A stretch of 64,000 bases of DNA from Telopea speciosissima. Its lineage: Eukaryota; Streptophyta; Magnoliopsida; Proteales; Proteaceae. The notes under the pieces are model-generated. The model was given only the letters and a program-made list of their open reading frames with translations, ran no database searches and was not told the origin of the DNA. Positions 24,901-35,355 of the stretch are shown one piece after another. The stretch spans positions 11,049,307 to 11,113,306 of the forward strand of contig NC_057920.1 in the NCBI RefSeq assembly GCF_018873765.1, given 5' to 3'. Numbering within the stretch: position 1 is the first letter of the stretch; every line of letters starts with the position of its first letter. The position numbers and the translations under genes are program-made.

Positions 24901-27900
24901 AATTTGAATCCGTAGGACTGTTCAGAACAGTAATCATTGGTTTGTATGGAAGCAGAATTGAAATCCAACGGTTAGATGTTAACTATCAGAGAATTCCTTT
25001 TTGGAGTAAGGATTCAAGAAACTGAAAAGATTGGATTTTTAATAGATGAATGATAAATAGAAACACAGCAACTCAGATCAATCCAAAGACAACAGTTTGA
25101 AGCCAATAAAGAAGATGCACAGAAATAGAAAGTAGGGAACTGACCTAGGTTTTGATTGATTGATAAGGGAGAAAAGAATAGACGAAGAAAGATATGATAT
25201 GTTCTAATGTAGTCCTAGATTGGAAGAAATCCAACTAGGAGCCAGTAAACCAAGATCTGCATGACCACTAAATCGGCTAGGCTAAAATAGGTGTTTTTGG
25301 TGAAATTAGGGTTAAGGTTTGATGTGTGGGTTATGTGAAGTTGATTCAGGGGAGTCTATCAGTGAAGGTCCTGAGATGTTTTGATGGAGGGAAGTATGTA
25401 TACTTGAATGGGCAACAGGTTAGGGTTAGGTTTCCTGGGTTTTTGAATAGAGGAATATGGGGGATTCTAGGGTTTAGGATGGTCAGTTTGGGCTAGGGTT
25501 TGGATCGAGCTCTCCTTAGGGTGAGAGAGTGATTCAGTCCAAGTTTGGGCAGAATCTGATGGTTGGTTGGTCTGTGGAAGTTGTAGGGTTTTGGAAAACT
25601 TCAACTCGAATGCCTTTGGAGGTCTAGGCTGTTCCCTGTAGTCTGTCTTCTTCGAGCGGTAGATTGCTATCCCTTATTGGAGTGGTTTGGTGTTATTTGA
25701 TTTGTTGAAACCTTTCTTTCATAGCTCTCTGGTCAGTTAGTAGCTGCTGAAGCATCTCGATAACCTTTGCCAAAGGATCGGGTGCCACTAGCAATGGTCT
25801 ACCATGTTCATCCATGGCTCTGATACCACTTAATGTAGTTTTAGATTGGTAGGAGACCAATTAGAAGCCAGTAAACCAGGATCTGTTAGGAACAGGTGAA
25901 TTGGCTAGGTCAAAAATAAGGTTTTGGTGAAATTAGGGTTAGGGTTATGTTAAGTTGAGGTAGGGGAGTCTACCAGTGAAGGTCTTGAGATGTTTTGATG
26001 GATGGAGGTATATAAACTTGAGTGGGCAGCAAGGTTAGGGTTAGGGTTTCAGGTTTTTGAAAATAGGAAAAGATGGATTTTTAGGGTTTATGATGGTCAG
26101 ATGAGGGAGCAACTTGGATTGAGCTTTCCTTATGGTGAGATGAGAGTTCGATCCAAAAAAGGATGGATTTTGCTGTCTGGTTTGGTCTGGGCAGAATTTG
26201 AGTATTGGGAAAATTGAAAAAAAAGAAGTGGAATCTTAGGTTTGGGCTGTGAGAGGATTAGAAGAAGAATTGTAGGGGATGGGGATGATTCAAACTCATT
26301 GTTGTTGCAGAATTTCCTTGGCAGCAGCTTGTTTGATTGTAGATCTTGAAGAAAAATTGAATCTTTAACTAGAACTTGAAGGAGATCTTCAAAGACCTTG
26401 AAGGAGAGCTTCAAAAGAACCACCTAGGCTTCACATCGCATGTGTTGATTGGATCAAACACCAATCCCCCCAACGAACCACCCAGGCTTCCCATCACAAC
26501 GTGTCAATTGGATCAAACACCAATCCCACCAGCCTTGATCAAACACAAGACAAAAATCTTCAATGGAGAAGTAGAATAGCAAAAGCTTTTCATTAAGATC
26601 AAAATTCGTGTTCAATACTTGCCTCCTTACAACCTTATATATAGGATTCAAAACTAGACTCCTACACTAAAAAGGAAAGGCCTAACCCAATCCTTAAACT
26701 ATTAGGTATCTTAAACTAACTAGGAAACTGAAACAGACTCAAAACAACTTAAAAGAAAACTACTAAAAGCACTTAAATTGAACCATTGGTTGAACCGGTT
26801 CAATTTATGAACAAAAACACCAAAATAAAACTAAGTATGGAACTAAAACAACTAATTCCGTATGCAACCTAATTACCCATATTTTAGGCCCATAAAAGTT
26901 GTCTATCACATAAATGCTTGCAAGTGTGTACCAGTAATGAGAAATGGAGCTTGAAATTTATTCCAGCATTCCATAATCTCTTATTGTAGTTGATTTTTCA
27001 TTCCTTCTTTTGCTTATCTTACCATCTTTTTCTGCTGCCAGGATGGGCTTTTGCCGATTCTGTTCTACACAGACTAGCACCTCTCTGGGTTGGTGCAAGA
27101 GGCTTAGAATTTACTTATGAATACATTCTGCAAGGCCTCGAGGCAAATGCAAATCTGGTGAGATTGCTTTCTTGCAACCGCTGTTATCTATGAGTTGCAC
27201 CACAATTTCCAACTTCCTCAGTTGTGGACAAGTTGACTGAAAAATCATAGTCAAATTGCTGCAAGTGTATAATGCATTTAATTTTTTTTTCGTGAGTGGG
27301 GGGGGGGGGGGTTGTGTTGGAGGGAGATTAAGTTAATCGCATTCAATTCTACTGAACAAAAGTAGTTTTAAGTTAAGAAGAAACCTTTTCATCTTCTAGA
27401 GTGTCCTGTGGTGGGATTTGGGAATGGTAAATTTGGGAGTGTCTCGTCTTCTGCAAAATGCTCTAAATAATTTACTTCCTTGTTCATTTTGTTTTCTTCT
27501 TTGCATTATTCATCTGCTTGCATTTTTTGGGCCTTATTCTGATGATTTTTTATCCAAATTTCTTGTATTCTGCGCGGTCAGGTCTTAACTGTATCTCTTG
27601 CTGCACTGGTATCTTTGATGTGGCTCCGGAAGAACAAACCCAAGACTTTGATTCCTATAATTTATGCATGTGCTGGGATCCTTGCAACTATGCCAACTAT
27701 CACAAGGTTTGCTTTTATTCATCACTTACCCAGTAATTGTAAGTTTGCTTAACAACAGCAAGAATTTTGATCAATTACTTCTGTTCTGACAGTTCTCTGA
27801 GTTCAACTCTCTTGTTTCCACATATAGACACCCATGCCAATAGCCTTTTTGCAAGAGGGCTGCTCTGTTCCCTCTTCTTTTTGGCACAATAGAAATGCAA

Positions 27901-28365
27901 AAGTTTGACATTATGGAATTTCTCATCTGAAGTGAAAACATCTCTTTTCAAATGATCTCACCAATCTACTGAAGCAAGACCTGTTTTATTTTCCCAATTG
28001 TAAACTGTCACTCTAATCCTGTGCTTTTTTGAGATGATCCGAAATGATAGTAATAGGCTATAGTTGTATCGGTTGCCTATCTGTGTCAGAATTTGACCCT
28101 AACTCATAAAATCTCCTGCTGACCAGCTTTTTAGGATGTTAACAATGAAGCTTTTCATCCTTGACACCACAGCCTTTTTTGCTACTTTCTTTTAATTGCT
28201 ATATTTTTTTTCCCTCGCTAATGTTCTCTGGTTTTCGACAGCTATCTCAGGCGAGGTTTGGGATGGCACTTTCCAAAGGTGGTGGGCTTTGAACTTTTAT
28301 CTTCTCTTATGATGGCATTTGTTAGTTGGCAACTTCTCTCTGCATGTCAGAGACCTTCTGCCTAG
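12988..28365 (+). CDS. TMEM147: TMEM147-like BOS complex subunit
   Basis: Plant homologue of TMEM147, a seven-pass ER membrane protein which, with nicalin and NOMO, forms the BOS complex at the Sec61 multipass translocon. Exons: 12988-13064, 13512-13581, 17085-17144, 22707-22821, 27042-27157, 27582-27706, 28242-28365. All have GT-AG borders and phases join without gaps: 687 nt, 228 residues, against 224 in the human protein. The protein starts MTVFHFFNCAILTFGPH (human MTLFHFGNC). Conserved blocks are SEYDTL, AALVYLGAALVKLVCIATF, ELLKALIGFIDVVGLYFAL, HRLAPLWVGARGLEFTYEYI and GWHFPKVVGFELLSSLM. WVGARG.EF is the best family signature. The ATG follows a GA-rich leader. No stop codons or frameshifts were seen, so it looks functional despite about 13 kb of transposons in introns 2-4. 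Confidence 0.95.
14421..14621. repeat. Insert flanked by 38-bp direct repeat inside the LINE
   Basis: AGATAYGTATGTTGATGTGG...GTTAGAACAG (38 bp, one mismatch) occurs at about 14421-14458 and 14583-14620. Between lie about 124 bp starting TAGGGATGTAAATGGAT and rich in atccg words. The same start occurs at 63948. The duplicated part is LINE coding sequence. Confidence 0.7.
14737..15965 (+). mobile_element. Solo LTR inserted in the RTE LINE
   Basis: TGATGCAG...CTACATTA ends are flanked by a perfect target duplication catac (14732-14736 and 15966-15970). Removing it rejoins the LINE frame across MDDLTKG and DDVPWCM. No internal region is left. It is related to the solo LTR at 2041-3234 through its 3' two thirds. 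Confidence 0.92.
17634..18785 (+). mobile_element. Older LTR, interrupted; continues at 21398
   Basis: The start (cagataagtcac...CTTGGGTTGGGTTATGTATG) is a degenerate copy of the TGATGCAG family start. The 3' half (18230-18785) is colinear with 38000-38560 (GATCTCTGCCCGTGAGATCA, CCCATCTTTTGA, TATTCTGAGAGGT). After the inserted inverted pair it seems to continue at 21398 for about 60 bp (GGGATCCTATCTGGG). It lies in TMEM147 intron 3. Confidence 0.6.
19300..19560 (+). repeat. Tandem units inside LTR arm
   Basis: A unit of about 60-65 bp with GGTGGGATTGGTGTCTGATC, AATCGACAC and GAAGCCCGGGTGGTT is repeated three times here, the third after a spacer. The inverted arm (about 20770-20900) and the LTR at 26400-26545 carry two copies each. 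Confidence 0.8.
19602..19942. mobile_element. CATAGTTG element with extended palindrome
   Basis: It is flanked by a perfect eight-base duplication caagttac (19594-19601 and 19943-19950), with ends CATAGTTGT and ACAACTATG. The core 19741-19942 is a foldback with arms of about 90 bp (GGCGCCTAGGCGAACC and its complement). Between the left end and the core sit about 130 bp (19611-19740) that are an inverted copy of the LTR sequence directly right of the element (19943 to about 20072). The palindrome therefore extends to arms of about 220 bp. Confidence 0.8.
23094..24048. mobile_element. Foldback element GGGGCAATTACTATC
   Basis: Terminal inverted arms of about 270-300 bp (GGGGCAATTACTATCACTAC at the left, its complement at the right) are flanked by a perfect eight-base duplication ataatata (23086-23093 and 24049-24056). 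There is no coding region. It is nested inside the 22857-24178 element and contains the MITE at 23458-23699. Confidence 0.88.
23458..23699. mobile_element. 242-bp MITE, CATGGTTTTAG family, copy 1
   Basis: It runs from CATGGTTTTAGTGCAC to TTAGAACCATA and is flanked by a perfect eight-base duplication atttgttc (23450-23457 and 23700-23707). The interior is rich in GTATCGG/CCGATAC words. It is closely similar along its length to the copy at 34370-34613. A partial start lies just upstream at 23409. Confidence 0.88.
25206..26907 (-). mobile_element. Partial LTR retrotransposon with primer site and gag start
   Basis: On the minus strand the right LTR ends CTACATTA at about 25832. It is followed by the primer-binding site GTGGTATCAGAGCC (about 25817-25830) and then a short frame starting MDEHGRPLLVAPDPLAKV (about 25690-25815), like the N-terminus of a gag protein. 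A second LTR end (TAATGTAG on plus) lies at 25206, followed by LTR sequence that breaks off near 25600. The right LTR lacks its TGATGCAG start. It is a deletion derivative in TMEM147 intron 4. Confidence 0.75.
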
Positions 28366-29051
28366 AAACTGCTATCCACCGGAGGAAGGTCCAACCCATT
28401 TTATTCGCAAGGGGATTCAACGTTGATTCCAACTCCACTGCTGAAGGATCTCTAAGTTCCCAACATAGAATAAGTCTATCCTCATTCAAGTTCAATGTTG
28501 AGGAACTCTCTTGTAATTTTTTTTTCTGGTTTTCACTAACAAGCAGAGTCATATCTATTTGCAGAATTCCAATTGCAGATTTTATACCCAGGTGGCCACA
28601 TCATATGAACTTTTCATTGAGCCCAACCATAATTTTGTTCTTTTGTTATATCCTCATGATGCATGATGGGCAGTTGCTCCATGCCATGACATTTTGATTC
28701 ACTGGTTGGTTAACTTTTATAAATGATTTTTTTCCCAAATAATAGGAATTAAGTAATGTAAGGCAAAAACATTGCTCCATGCCATGTCATCCTTCCCAAT
28801 ACAAATTTGAAGGACTTGGGCCTGGTTTTCTTGACGAGGAGGAGTGGCTTCTCAACACAAATGGGTATTTTGCTAGCAGGTTGATAGTAAAAGAAAATTA
28901 GAAAATAAAAAAAGAAGGGGAGGTGGTGGTTGCTACAACCATCCACGTACCATCTCCGTGTAACGCATAGAAGGATTTTGTATATAATACAAAATATCAT
29001 TACGAAGTTGACATTTGTACATCCATTGTACGTTGGTTACTGGGCCGTTAT

Positions 29052-29225
29052 CCCCTCCTTTCCAAATCGTTATCCTCTCCTGTTACAGTACGGTGTTGTA
29101 TTACATCGTGCGGTACTGCAAAGACCATGTGGCACAACGGGTTCCATATGGTGCACATGGCCTTTGCAGCCACCGCACGATACAGTACAGCACCGTGCTG
29201 TAATAGGAGCGGATAAAAATTCCCC
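29052..29225. mobile_element. Foldback MITE, ATCGTTATCCTCTC family, copy 1
   Basis: Long inverted arms (TCGTTATCCTCTCCTGTTAC..., CATGTGG centre, then CACATGGCCTTTGCAGCC and GTAATAGGAGCGGATAAAAA) fold on themselves. The same structure is found at 56795-56958. No coding region. Confidence 0.75.
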
Positions 29226-29299
29226 TCCCCCCCCCCCCCTCCCAACCTAGCACAAAAACCTAAATGGGATTACAGGTTGATTTCGTCAAGTGGAATCCT

Positions 29300-29801
29300 T
29301 CCCCTCGGATTCCCCTCGCAACTTTGTAAAAGTCAATGTGGATTGCAAGTCTAGGCAATCCAAGTAAGGTGGCAATTGGAGGTGTTTGTACGTCTCCTAA
29401 TGCATCTTTCATCTCTTGCTTCTCGGTCGGGATTGGATGGAATTTTGCTTTAGTCGCGGAAGCCCTGGTCGTAAGGGTCGCTCTTTCTATGGCATCCAGC
29501 ATGCATGTTAAAAATCTGATCATTAGCATTCTCAATAGGACGTCTAAGTCTATCCCTTGGAGAATATCAGCCATAATTTCAGACTGTTGGAAGCTCTCCC
29601 TCAGGTTTGAAAGAGTTATCTTCATCTGTTCTCTCTGCGAAGCCGATGTAGTTGCAACAGACTTGCTTCTTTGGGTTCCCTTTACAAGCATCATGTTGTT
29701 TGGCATGATTCCCCTCTTTTATGTATCTCTCTTCCTTTGTAGGCGGATTCCTTCGGAACTTTGTTCCTTCGTTAATATATTTTATTAGCCAAAAAAAAAA
29801 G
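29300..29801 (+). pseudogene. LINE 3' end with RNase H domain and poly(A)
   Basis: The frame shows SLGNPSKVAIGGV, NFALVAEALVVRVAL, HVKNLIIS, AIISDCWKLSLRFERVIF and EADVVATDLL, matching the order of the plant L1 RNase H domain (GNPG..GIGGV, A..AEL.A...GL, REAN..AD). It ends at TAG near 29788 and an A-run, as a LINE 3' end does. Several key residues are changed, so it is a remnant. Confidence 0.75.
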
Positions 29802-29947
29802 GATGAAACGATGATCTATTTTGGGGTAGGGGTTATGGTTTATGGTCTCTCTATATATAAAAAAAAGCATAATTTTTTATTTAAAAAATTAATTTAATAT
29901 TATAAAATATTAGTCTACAAATTGAATAGTACTATTTAATCAAGAGA

Positions 29948-30139
29948 AAGAACACCACCTGGTCATGCGGCTCATGCCACATGCTGTCCCTACGTCCTGA
30001 CACGGGTGTACAAAATGACCACCATACCCCTGATCATTTCTGGGTTTCCAGGGAGGTGCAGTTGTCATTTCGCTTATTCCTATGTCAAGGCACAGTGACA
30101 GCGTGCATTGCACGATCGGGTGGCGTTCTCTTTCCCATT
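29948..30139. mobile_element. MITE-like element with GAAAGAACACCACC ends
   Basis: GAGAAAGAACACCACCTGG at the left and the complement GGGAAAGAGAACGCCACCCG at the right form imperfect inverted ends about 190 bp apart. The target duplication is unclear (atttaat words on both sides). Confidence 0.5.
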
Positions 30140-30661
30140 TAATAAGTAAGACATGAGTTTGTCCCATAATTTATGTGTATATTGTCATTTTTTTGGTCTA
30201 GTATTTTCCAAATCTAAATGTTTAAAACTCATATTGTTCATTTTTGTTTTTTATCGTTTTCGAAATGTTTGACTTAATTTTTGGCCATCATATTCAAATT
30301 TTACGTCATTTTAAAATTTAAATATGCCCTACAAAGCATTTTTTTTTTGTTGTTCCCATTTTAACTAGCTATGTTCTCAGCCCACCTTAATACGTTGACT
30401 CAACTGATAGAGAGCCTCCTTCATCCCCCTTCAAATAGCTCCTAATTCATTAATGAGCAAGGTGGGGAGCCTTCGACTCAAGGTTTTAAAGATTGGAATC
30501 AGTTACCAGATCGGTTTGACCGATTTCGAACAGGATCAGATTAGAATCGGTATAAAATTGTAAACAGCCATTTGGCCTTATCCTGTTTGCACAGCCATAA
30601 AAGTTGAGTTTTTAAATCAAAAGACGAAGAGACAGAAATCGAGTGTGGAAGAGAACCAAAG

Positions 30662-31088
30662 AAAGGAAAATTACATGATTAGCTACTTTTGGGTTTTTAT
30701 TTACAAAATTATCCACCCTATGTTTGAGTTAACAAAAATAGACAAAAACAAGTTAAGGTTTACAAAACTGGACAAAATACTGTCTCTCCCTCCCACACTT
30801 ACTTTTTTAGACATTTATACCTCTCATTGCCTTCTCGCCCGGGCATCCTCCGTTCCCTGCAACCCTACCCTTGTCCCAGTCACCGCTATTCTCTGCTACC
30901 CCAAGTAACAGAGGAAAAAAAAAAAAGAAGATTTTTTCAAAGGGGAACTATCGAGGAAGGAAGGAGAGTCACTATTTTGTCTAGTTTTATAAAACTAAAC
31001 TTGTTTTTGTTTATTTTTGTTAACTCAAACATATGGTGGACAGTTTTGTAAATGAAAACCCAAAAGTAGCTAATCATGTAATTTTTCA
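30662..31088. mobile_element. Foldback element with 130-bp arms
   Basis: The left arm AATTACATGATTAGCTACTT..., with TATGTTTGAGTTAACAAAAA inside, matches the complement of the right arm for about 130 bp (GTTAACTCAAACATATGG, AAGTAGCTAATCATGTAA). The spacer is C-rich. No coding region. It is related to a half copy near 52880-52950. Confidence 0.75.
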
Positions 31089-32013
31089 AAAAAAGAAAAG
31101 AAACGAAGCAGTCCAATGAGGCATCTAACGGCTGGACTGCTAGGTGCGTGCGGGAATGTGTGCCTATGTGGGATCTGGCACGCATTCCAGTGCATGCCCA
31201 GCAGCCCATCCATTGTATGCCTTACTAGGCACCCGCTGGCTGTTGGTCTCACAAGAGAGGAGCCTGATCTAGCTATTTTATTTCCTCCACAGATGCTTCT
31301 ATTCGGAGAAGAACGAACCCAAAATAGCTGCAATCTTGAAAATCTTGGCTGTAGCAGTGCACATAGAAGAGAGTTTCGACTCGATTTGATTCGTAATGTT
31401 AAACAAAAATGCCAAATGTTAGGACCGACCCCAAACTCACCCCTCCTGGATCCCGGGAAATTAATGATCGTTTTTTTTTGGGGGCTTAGAATAAAAGGTA
31501 AGGATCATGATATTATGCCTTTTCATGGAACAGTTACTCGTATTGTTTCAGCCTTTTTTTTCTTTTTCTTCTTTGGTGTGGTAAATCTTCAAATCTTGAA
31601 ACTGCTAACATTTCATTAAAGGGGTTCAAGTGGCTATGCATCCTTAACCACCTGCAGCATAAACACCTTTTTTGAAGGCTCTTTATACCATATTCAATTA
31701 ACATCCACAATAGCTATCATTAAAGGGATGAAAGGTTTAGTTGCTAAGCATGATGAGACTAAAACAAGTTAATCACTGTAGATCAACCAATACATTCGAA
31801 GCATGTTGAAGCTTCTGCTAAACCGAGTCACCAATCCTTCAAATCTCAGAGTTGCATCAATACCCAGTTTTTTGCAATAATGTAAACTACCAATGTACTT
31901 ATTAAGCTTTATCAACCTGTAGAATTGTCAAGAATCAGCATCTAACAAGAGACAACATTCATCAAATTTGAGACTTGAACTCAAGTTTGTGTTGGTCACA
32001 TGGAATGGAATGG

Positions 32014-32178
32014 GTGGACCTTGGTGCAACGGTAAGATTGCTCCATTGTGACAAAGTGGTCACGGGTTCGAGTCTCTGGAAACAGCCTCTCTGTGAAGCG
32101 GGGGGGGGGGGGGTAAGGCTGTGTATATTATGACCCTCCCCAGACCCTGCAGTGGTGGGAGCCTCATGCACCGACTAA
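32014..32178 (+). mobile_element. Au-type SINE, copy 2
   Basis: It starts near TTGGTGCAACGGTAAG (box A region), has the B-box GGTTCGAGTC at 32065-32074, a G-run at about 32100-32113, then AAGGCTGTGTATATTATGACC and CCTGCAGTGGTGGGAGCC. It is the same family as 7072-7241. Confidence 0.9.
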
Positions 32179-32599
32179 ACAAAACAAGTTCAATGCCGCA
32201 GATTCATTAATAACAAAGATTCATGCCTCACAATTGCTGGCATTCAGATCAACACATTTATAGAGAAAGAAAAAAATACGCATGGTCCTGAACCATTTAA
32301 CAGTTTTCAGAAAATGTAGTAAGTATTTTTCTATCCTGAGACATCTGAGAATGGGCAGAACACTCTCTGAAATCCATAAACTTAACCAAGTACCTCTTAA
32401 ATTAGTATGTATCATATTGGTCATCAGATGGGAAAATATGCAATAGTGTACTAAACAATTTCATCAGTTAACATGTTTCAGGAAAAAGGAGGGGGAAAGA
32501 GTTACTTTGTCTAGTTCTTGGTGGTGGTGTCTAATTTTCTTTCTATAATATCACCATGCTTCTTCCTACAGGAAGAGACAATGTCTTCATCTTTAACAG

Positions 32600-34191
32600 T
32601 TAGTTAGATACTCTCCATGTCCCATTCCATCTCCACTTCTTGAGGTTTCGCCTTGTGCTCGTTGTCCCCTTTGTTCTTTTATAGTCAATACCCCAGTCGA
32701 GGTTTTTCAGTTCTCTTACGATCGGCCTCATACCAGATGTTTTGGTGTTCTTTCCTCCTATACTCTTTCCGTTGCATCTCCTTTCAGGATTTGAGAACAC
32801 CTCAAAATTCTGATACTCTTCACAAGAGTTAGCTGCTAAACCTTTTTTGTCACAAGAGCTATATGAGGAAGATGATGTAGATGTAAACTCAGAGGAAGTG
32901 TCTTCCTTCATTTCTAACCAAGAAGATCCATCCTTTTTTCTCAGTATCCATTTGGCATCCTCCCATTTAACAGATTTCAAGGGTTTGATCTCCTCTATAA
33001 CTGGGTTCTCAACTGATGTTGGTTCACATTGGTGGCTGTGACCATGATCAGGGACCTCTTTGTCCTTTGTTTCTCTCTAGGAAAATCATAACATTCAAAA
33101 GGTGAAGCAATACAAACTTAAATGAATGCACCTATGTTAGTGGATGAAAAAACTCACCAAAATATATGGTCTAGGTCTAACAGATGCAGTAAAATGTGCC
33201 TCATCAAGCTCAACTGGAATGCTACTCTTTGGTTGAGCAAATTTACTTTTAACAGGTCTGCCTGAGAGTGAATCATCAATAAACATAAAGAGGAAAGTAT
33301 AGAATGTTGAGGGAAACATACAAATAAGAACTTGCAGTTTGTTCAGCCATTGAGCTTAATACCATGTGTAGGCTTGCTAAAAGTTTCCTTGGCTCCTGAT
33401 TCTTCTTCCTTTAAACTTGTGGTGGCAGTAGTCTTGCAAGTCCCACAAGCCAAAGCTTCATCCTTCTCAAACCCAGTTCTAGAAAATACTTTAACATAGA
33501 ATTCTGAATTGCCACAGTAGCTAAAAACTAAGAAATCTCCAAAATTTAAAGGATAATCCTTCACAAAGCTCTGCCAACCAGTTTGGAAAACCAAGTCGTT
33601 CTTGTCATTTTTCACCACCACACACCACGACCTCCCAATACGACTTCGAAGGATGGCTTTTTTGGGTATCTCTCCATTAAAATGCTTGACAAAAGCTGGT
33701 GGTATCCGCTACAAATCAAAGTAGTTAAATTTTGTCATTTAAAACAAAAGGATCATAGTGAAGATAAATCGATAACAGAAACTCCCAAACTACTTCGTTT
33801 CCGTATTTCCCACATCGAGTTGGTGTCTAGATTCTACAAATTCGAAGTCTTGCTCAAGCTATATGCGAATTGAAATCAAAATTAACAGAGAAACAAAAGA
33901 AGAGCAAGAACAATTTCGAGATTGCACATCAGCAAGACCCATTATCTGCATAAATGATCTGAATGGATGTGTTAATTCGCTTAACCAAGTTGGCCACTGT
34001 GGCTTTCACCAAACCCTTTTAAGTGCTATTGTTCGCAGAAATATCATGGAAGCCCTCATTTTTAAAACAAAGAAAAAGGAGAGAGAGAGAGAGAGAGAAA
34101 GTACCAGTCTTTCGGAGCTGAGTGGAAGATAGATTTTGAAGAAATCAGGAACCTCATTAGAAGCATAGTTCTTTCCCTGGGCTTTCACCAT
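32600..34191 (-). CDS. REM-like B3 protein, one B3 domain
   Basis: Plant B3 DNA-binding protein of the REM/VRN1-like class, presumed nuclear. Exons: 34105-34191, 33363-33708, 33158-33261, 32600-33076. Borders are GT-AG, phases join, 1014 nt, 337 residues. The B3 domain spans about residues 13-115: VPDFFKIYLPLSSERLRIPPAFVKHF, then SWCVVVKNDKNDLVFQTGWQSFVKDY and NFGDFLVFSYCGNSEFYVKVF. The tail (about 145-337) is polar, with serine runs and a basic end (RRNLKKWRWNGTW), and no second B3. The ATG at 34191 was chosen because it opens the frame just before the conserved PDFFK. It is the first intact member of a same-strand B3 array. The DNA target is unknown. Confidence 0.85.
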
Positions 34192-34369
34192 CTATTCCTT
34201 CTTCTTTCCAAATATTCTTGTTGGTTGACGTAGAATTCAGTCCTCTTGCAGTAAAATTGTTGACAGTAGAATTGAATCGTATACTTTCCTTAGGGTTTTT
34301 AAATACGCCAACTTGTAAGAGTACAGTAATGTCTAATGTATGTATAGACGTGTACAATTGTGTGAAAAG

Positions 34370-34613
34370 CATGGTTTTAGTGCACAGTATCGGAATGAGT
34401 ATCGGCGACCCGCAAAATCGATATACCGATACAGTATCTGCTTGGATTGGCTGTATCGGATAAAAATACCCCTGAATTTCCTTAAAAATGAGTTTTCTGA
34501 CCATTTTACCCCTCTCTGTACCATGCTATCAATACGGTATCGATATTAACGACTAACAAAATCGATATGTATCACCTGATACAGACGATACGGTACTGAT
34601 ACTCAGAACCATG
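34370..34613. mobile_element. 244-bp MITE, CATGGTTTTAG family, copy 2
   Basis: It is flanked by a perfect eight-base duplication gtgaaaag (34362-34369 and 34614-34621). It runs from CATGGTTTTAGTGCAC to CTCAGAACCATG and is nearly the same length and sequence as 23458-23699. It sits about 180 bp upstream of the start of the one-B3 gene, in its likely promoter. Confidence 0.88.
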
Positions 34614-35169
34614 GTGAAAAGGGCTCTTCAACTCGAGTCCAGCTCACGTTAACGTACGTGAGCGTACGAGAATGGCTCTCAACTGTTAAGATAGAATTCA
34701 CTTTGTGAGACCCACATGGATGGATTCCATCTGAATAACTGGGAGCCGTTCTCATACGTGAACATGAGCCCAAAGCAACCCCCATAAAGGAATACTTTTC
34801 TTTTGAACCCACATCCCATATAAGTCTTAAGAATACTTTTAAGCTAATCTTCACTTTTGTTTGTGTGTAATGTAAGACTAAACCAAAAGAGGTTCCTTTT
34901 AACTCATAACAACTTTACAAGTTTACTAACAAGAAGAAAAGGGTAAGGGAAGAAAGTGAGTTTGAATCTTCCAATATATAGAATCCAACACGTTTGTTGT
35001 CGCTGCACTGTAATGAATTGAAACCAGTTTGCGCCCGAAGGTGACTCATCAGTCGTCACTGATTGCACCTCCCATGGAGGGGATTTAGTTCACGGTATCA
35101 GCATCGGTATTGGTCACCCGTGATATGATATTGATACCAGACAGCCGTATCAACCTGATACGTGATCGA

Positions 35170-35325
35170 AATAGGAATCGTTATCCCCTCCAATTCCTCC
35201 AATTCCTCACATGTGGGTGAAAATGACCATCCTACCCCTGTCCAAAAACACTACCCAAGGTGGGGTCCACTCCCCCCTATTAGAGGAATTGGAGGGCAAG
35301 ACTGTAATTTTGGGCACTCCTGTGT
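35170..35325. mobile_element. MITE fragment, GAATCGTTATCCCCTCC family
   Basis: GAATCGTTATCCCCTCCAAT...CTCACATG...CCAAGGTGGGGTCCACTCC...AGAGGAATTGGAGG matches 57135-57290 in opposite orientation. A GTATCGGTAT-rich stretch lies directly left (35090-35165). Confidence 0.7.
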
Positions 35326-35355
35326 CCACAGGGGCCACCTTCTTTTTCCCATATA

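Larger units (their letters stand above)
28366..30640. other. TMEM147 downstream region
   Basis: The 3' UTR of TMEM147 should occupy the first few hundred bases; no clear polyadenylation site can be fixed. The rest is MITE and LINE material listed separately, plus AT-rich sequence with no gene signal. Confidence 0.5.

Noticed and set aside
29260..29706. 148-codon minus frame
   Set aside because: It is the antisense shadow of the plus-strand LINE RNase H domain, whose motifs are in the plus frame.
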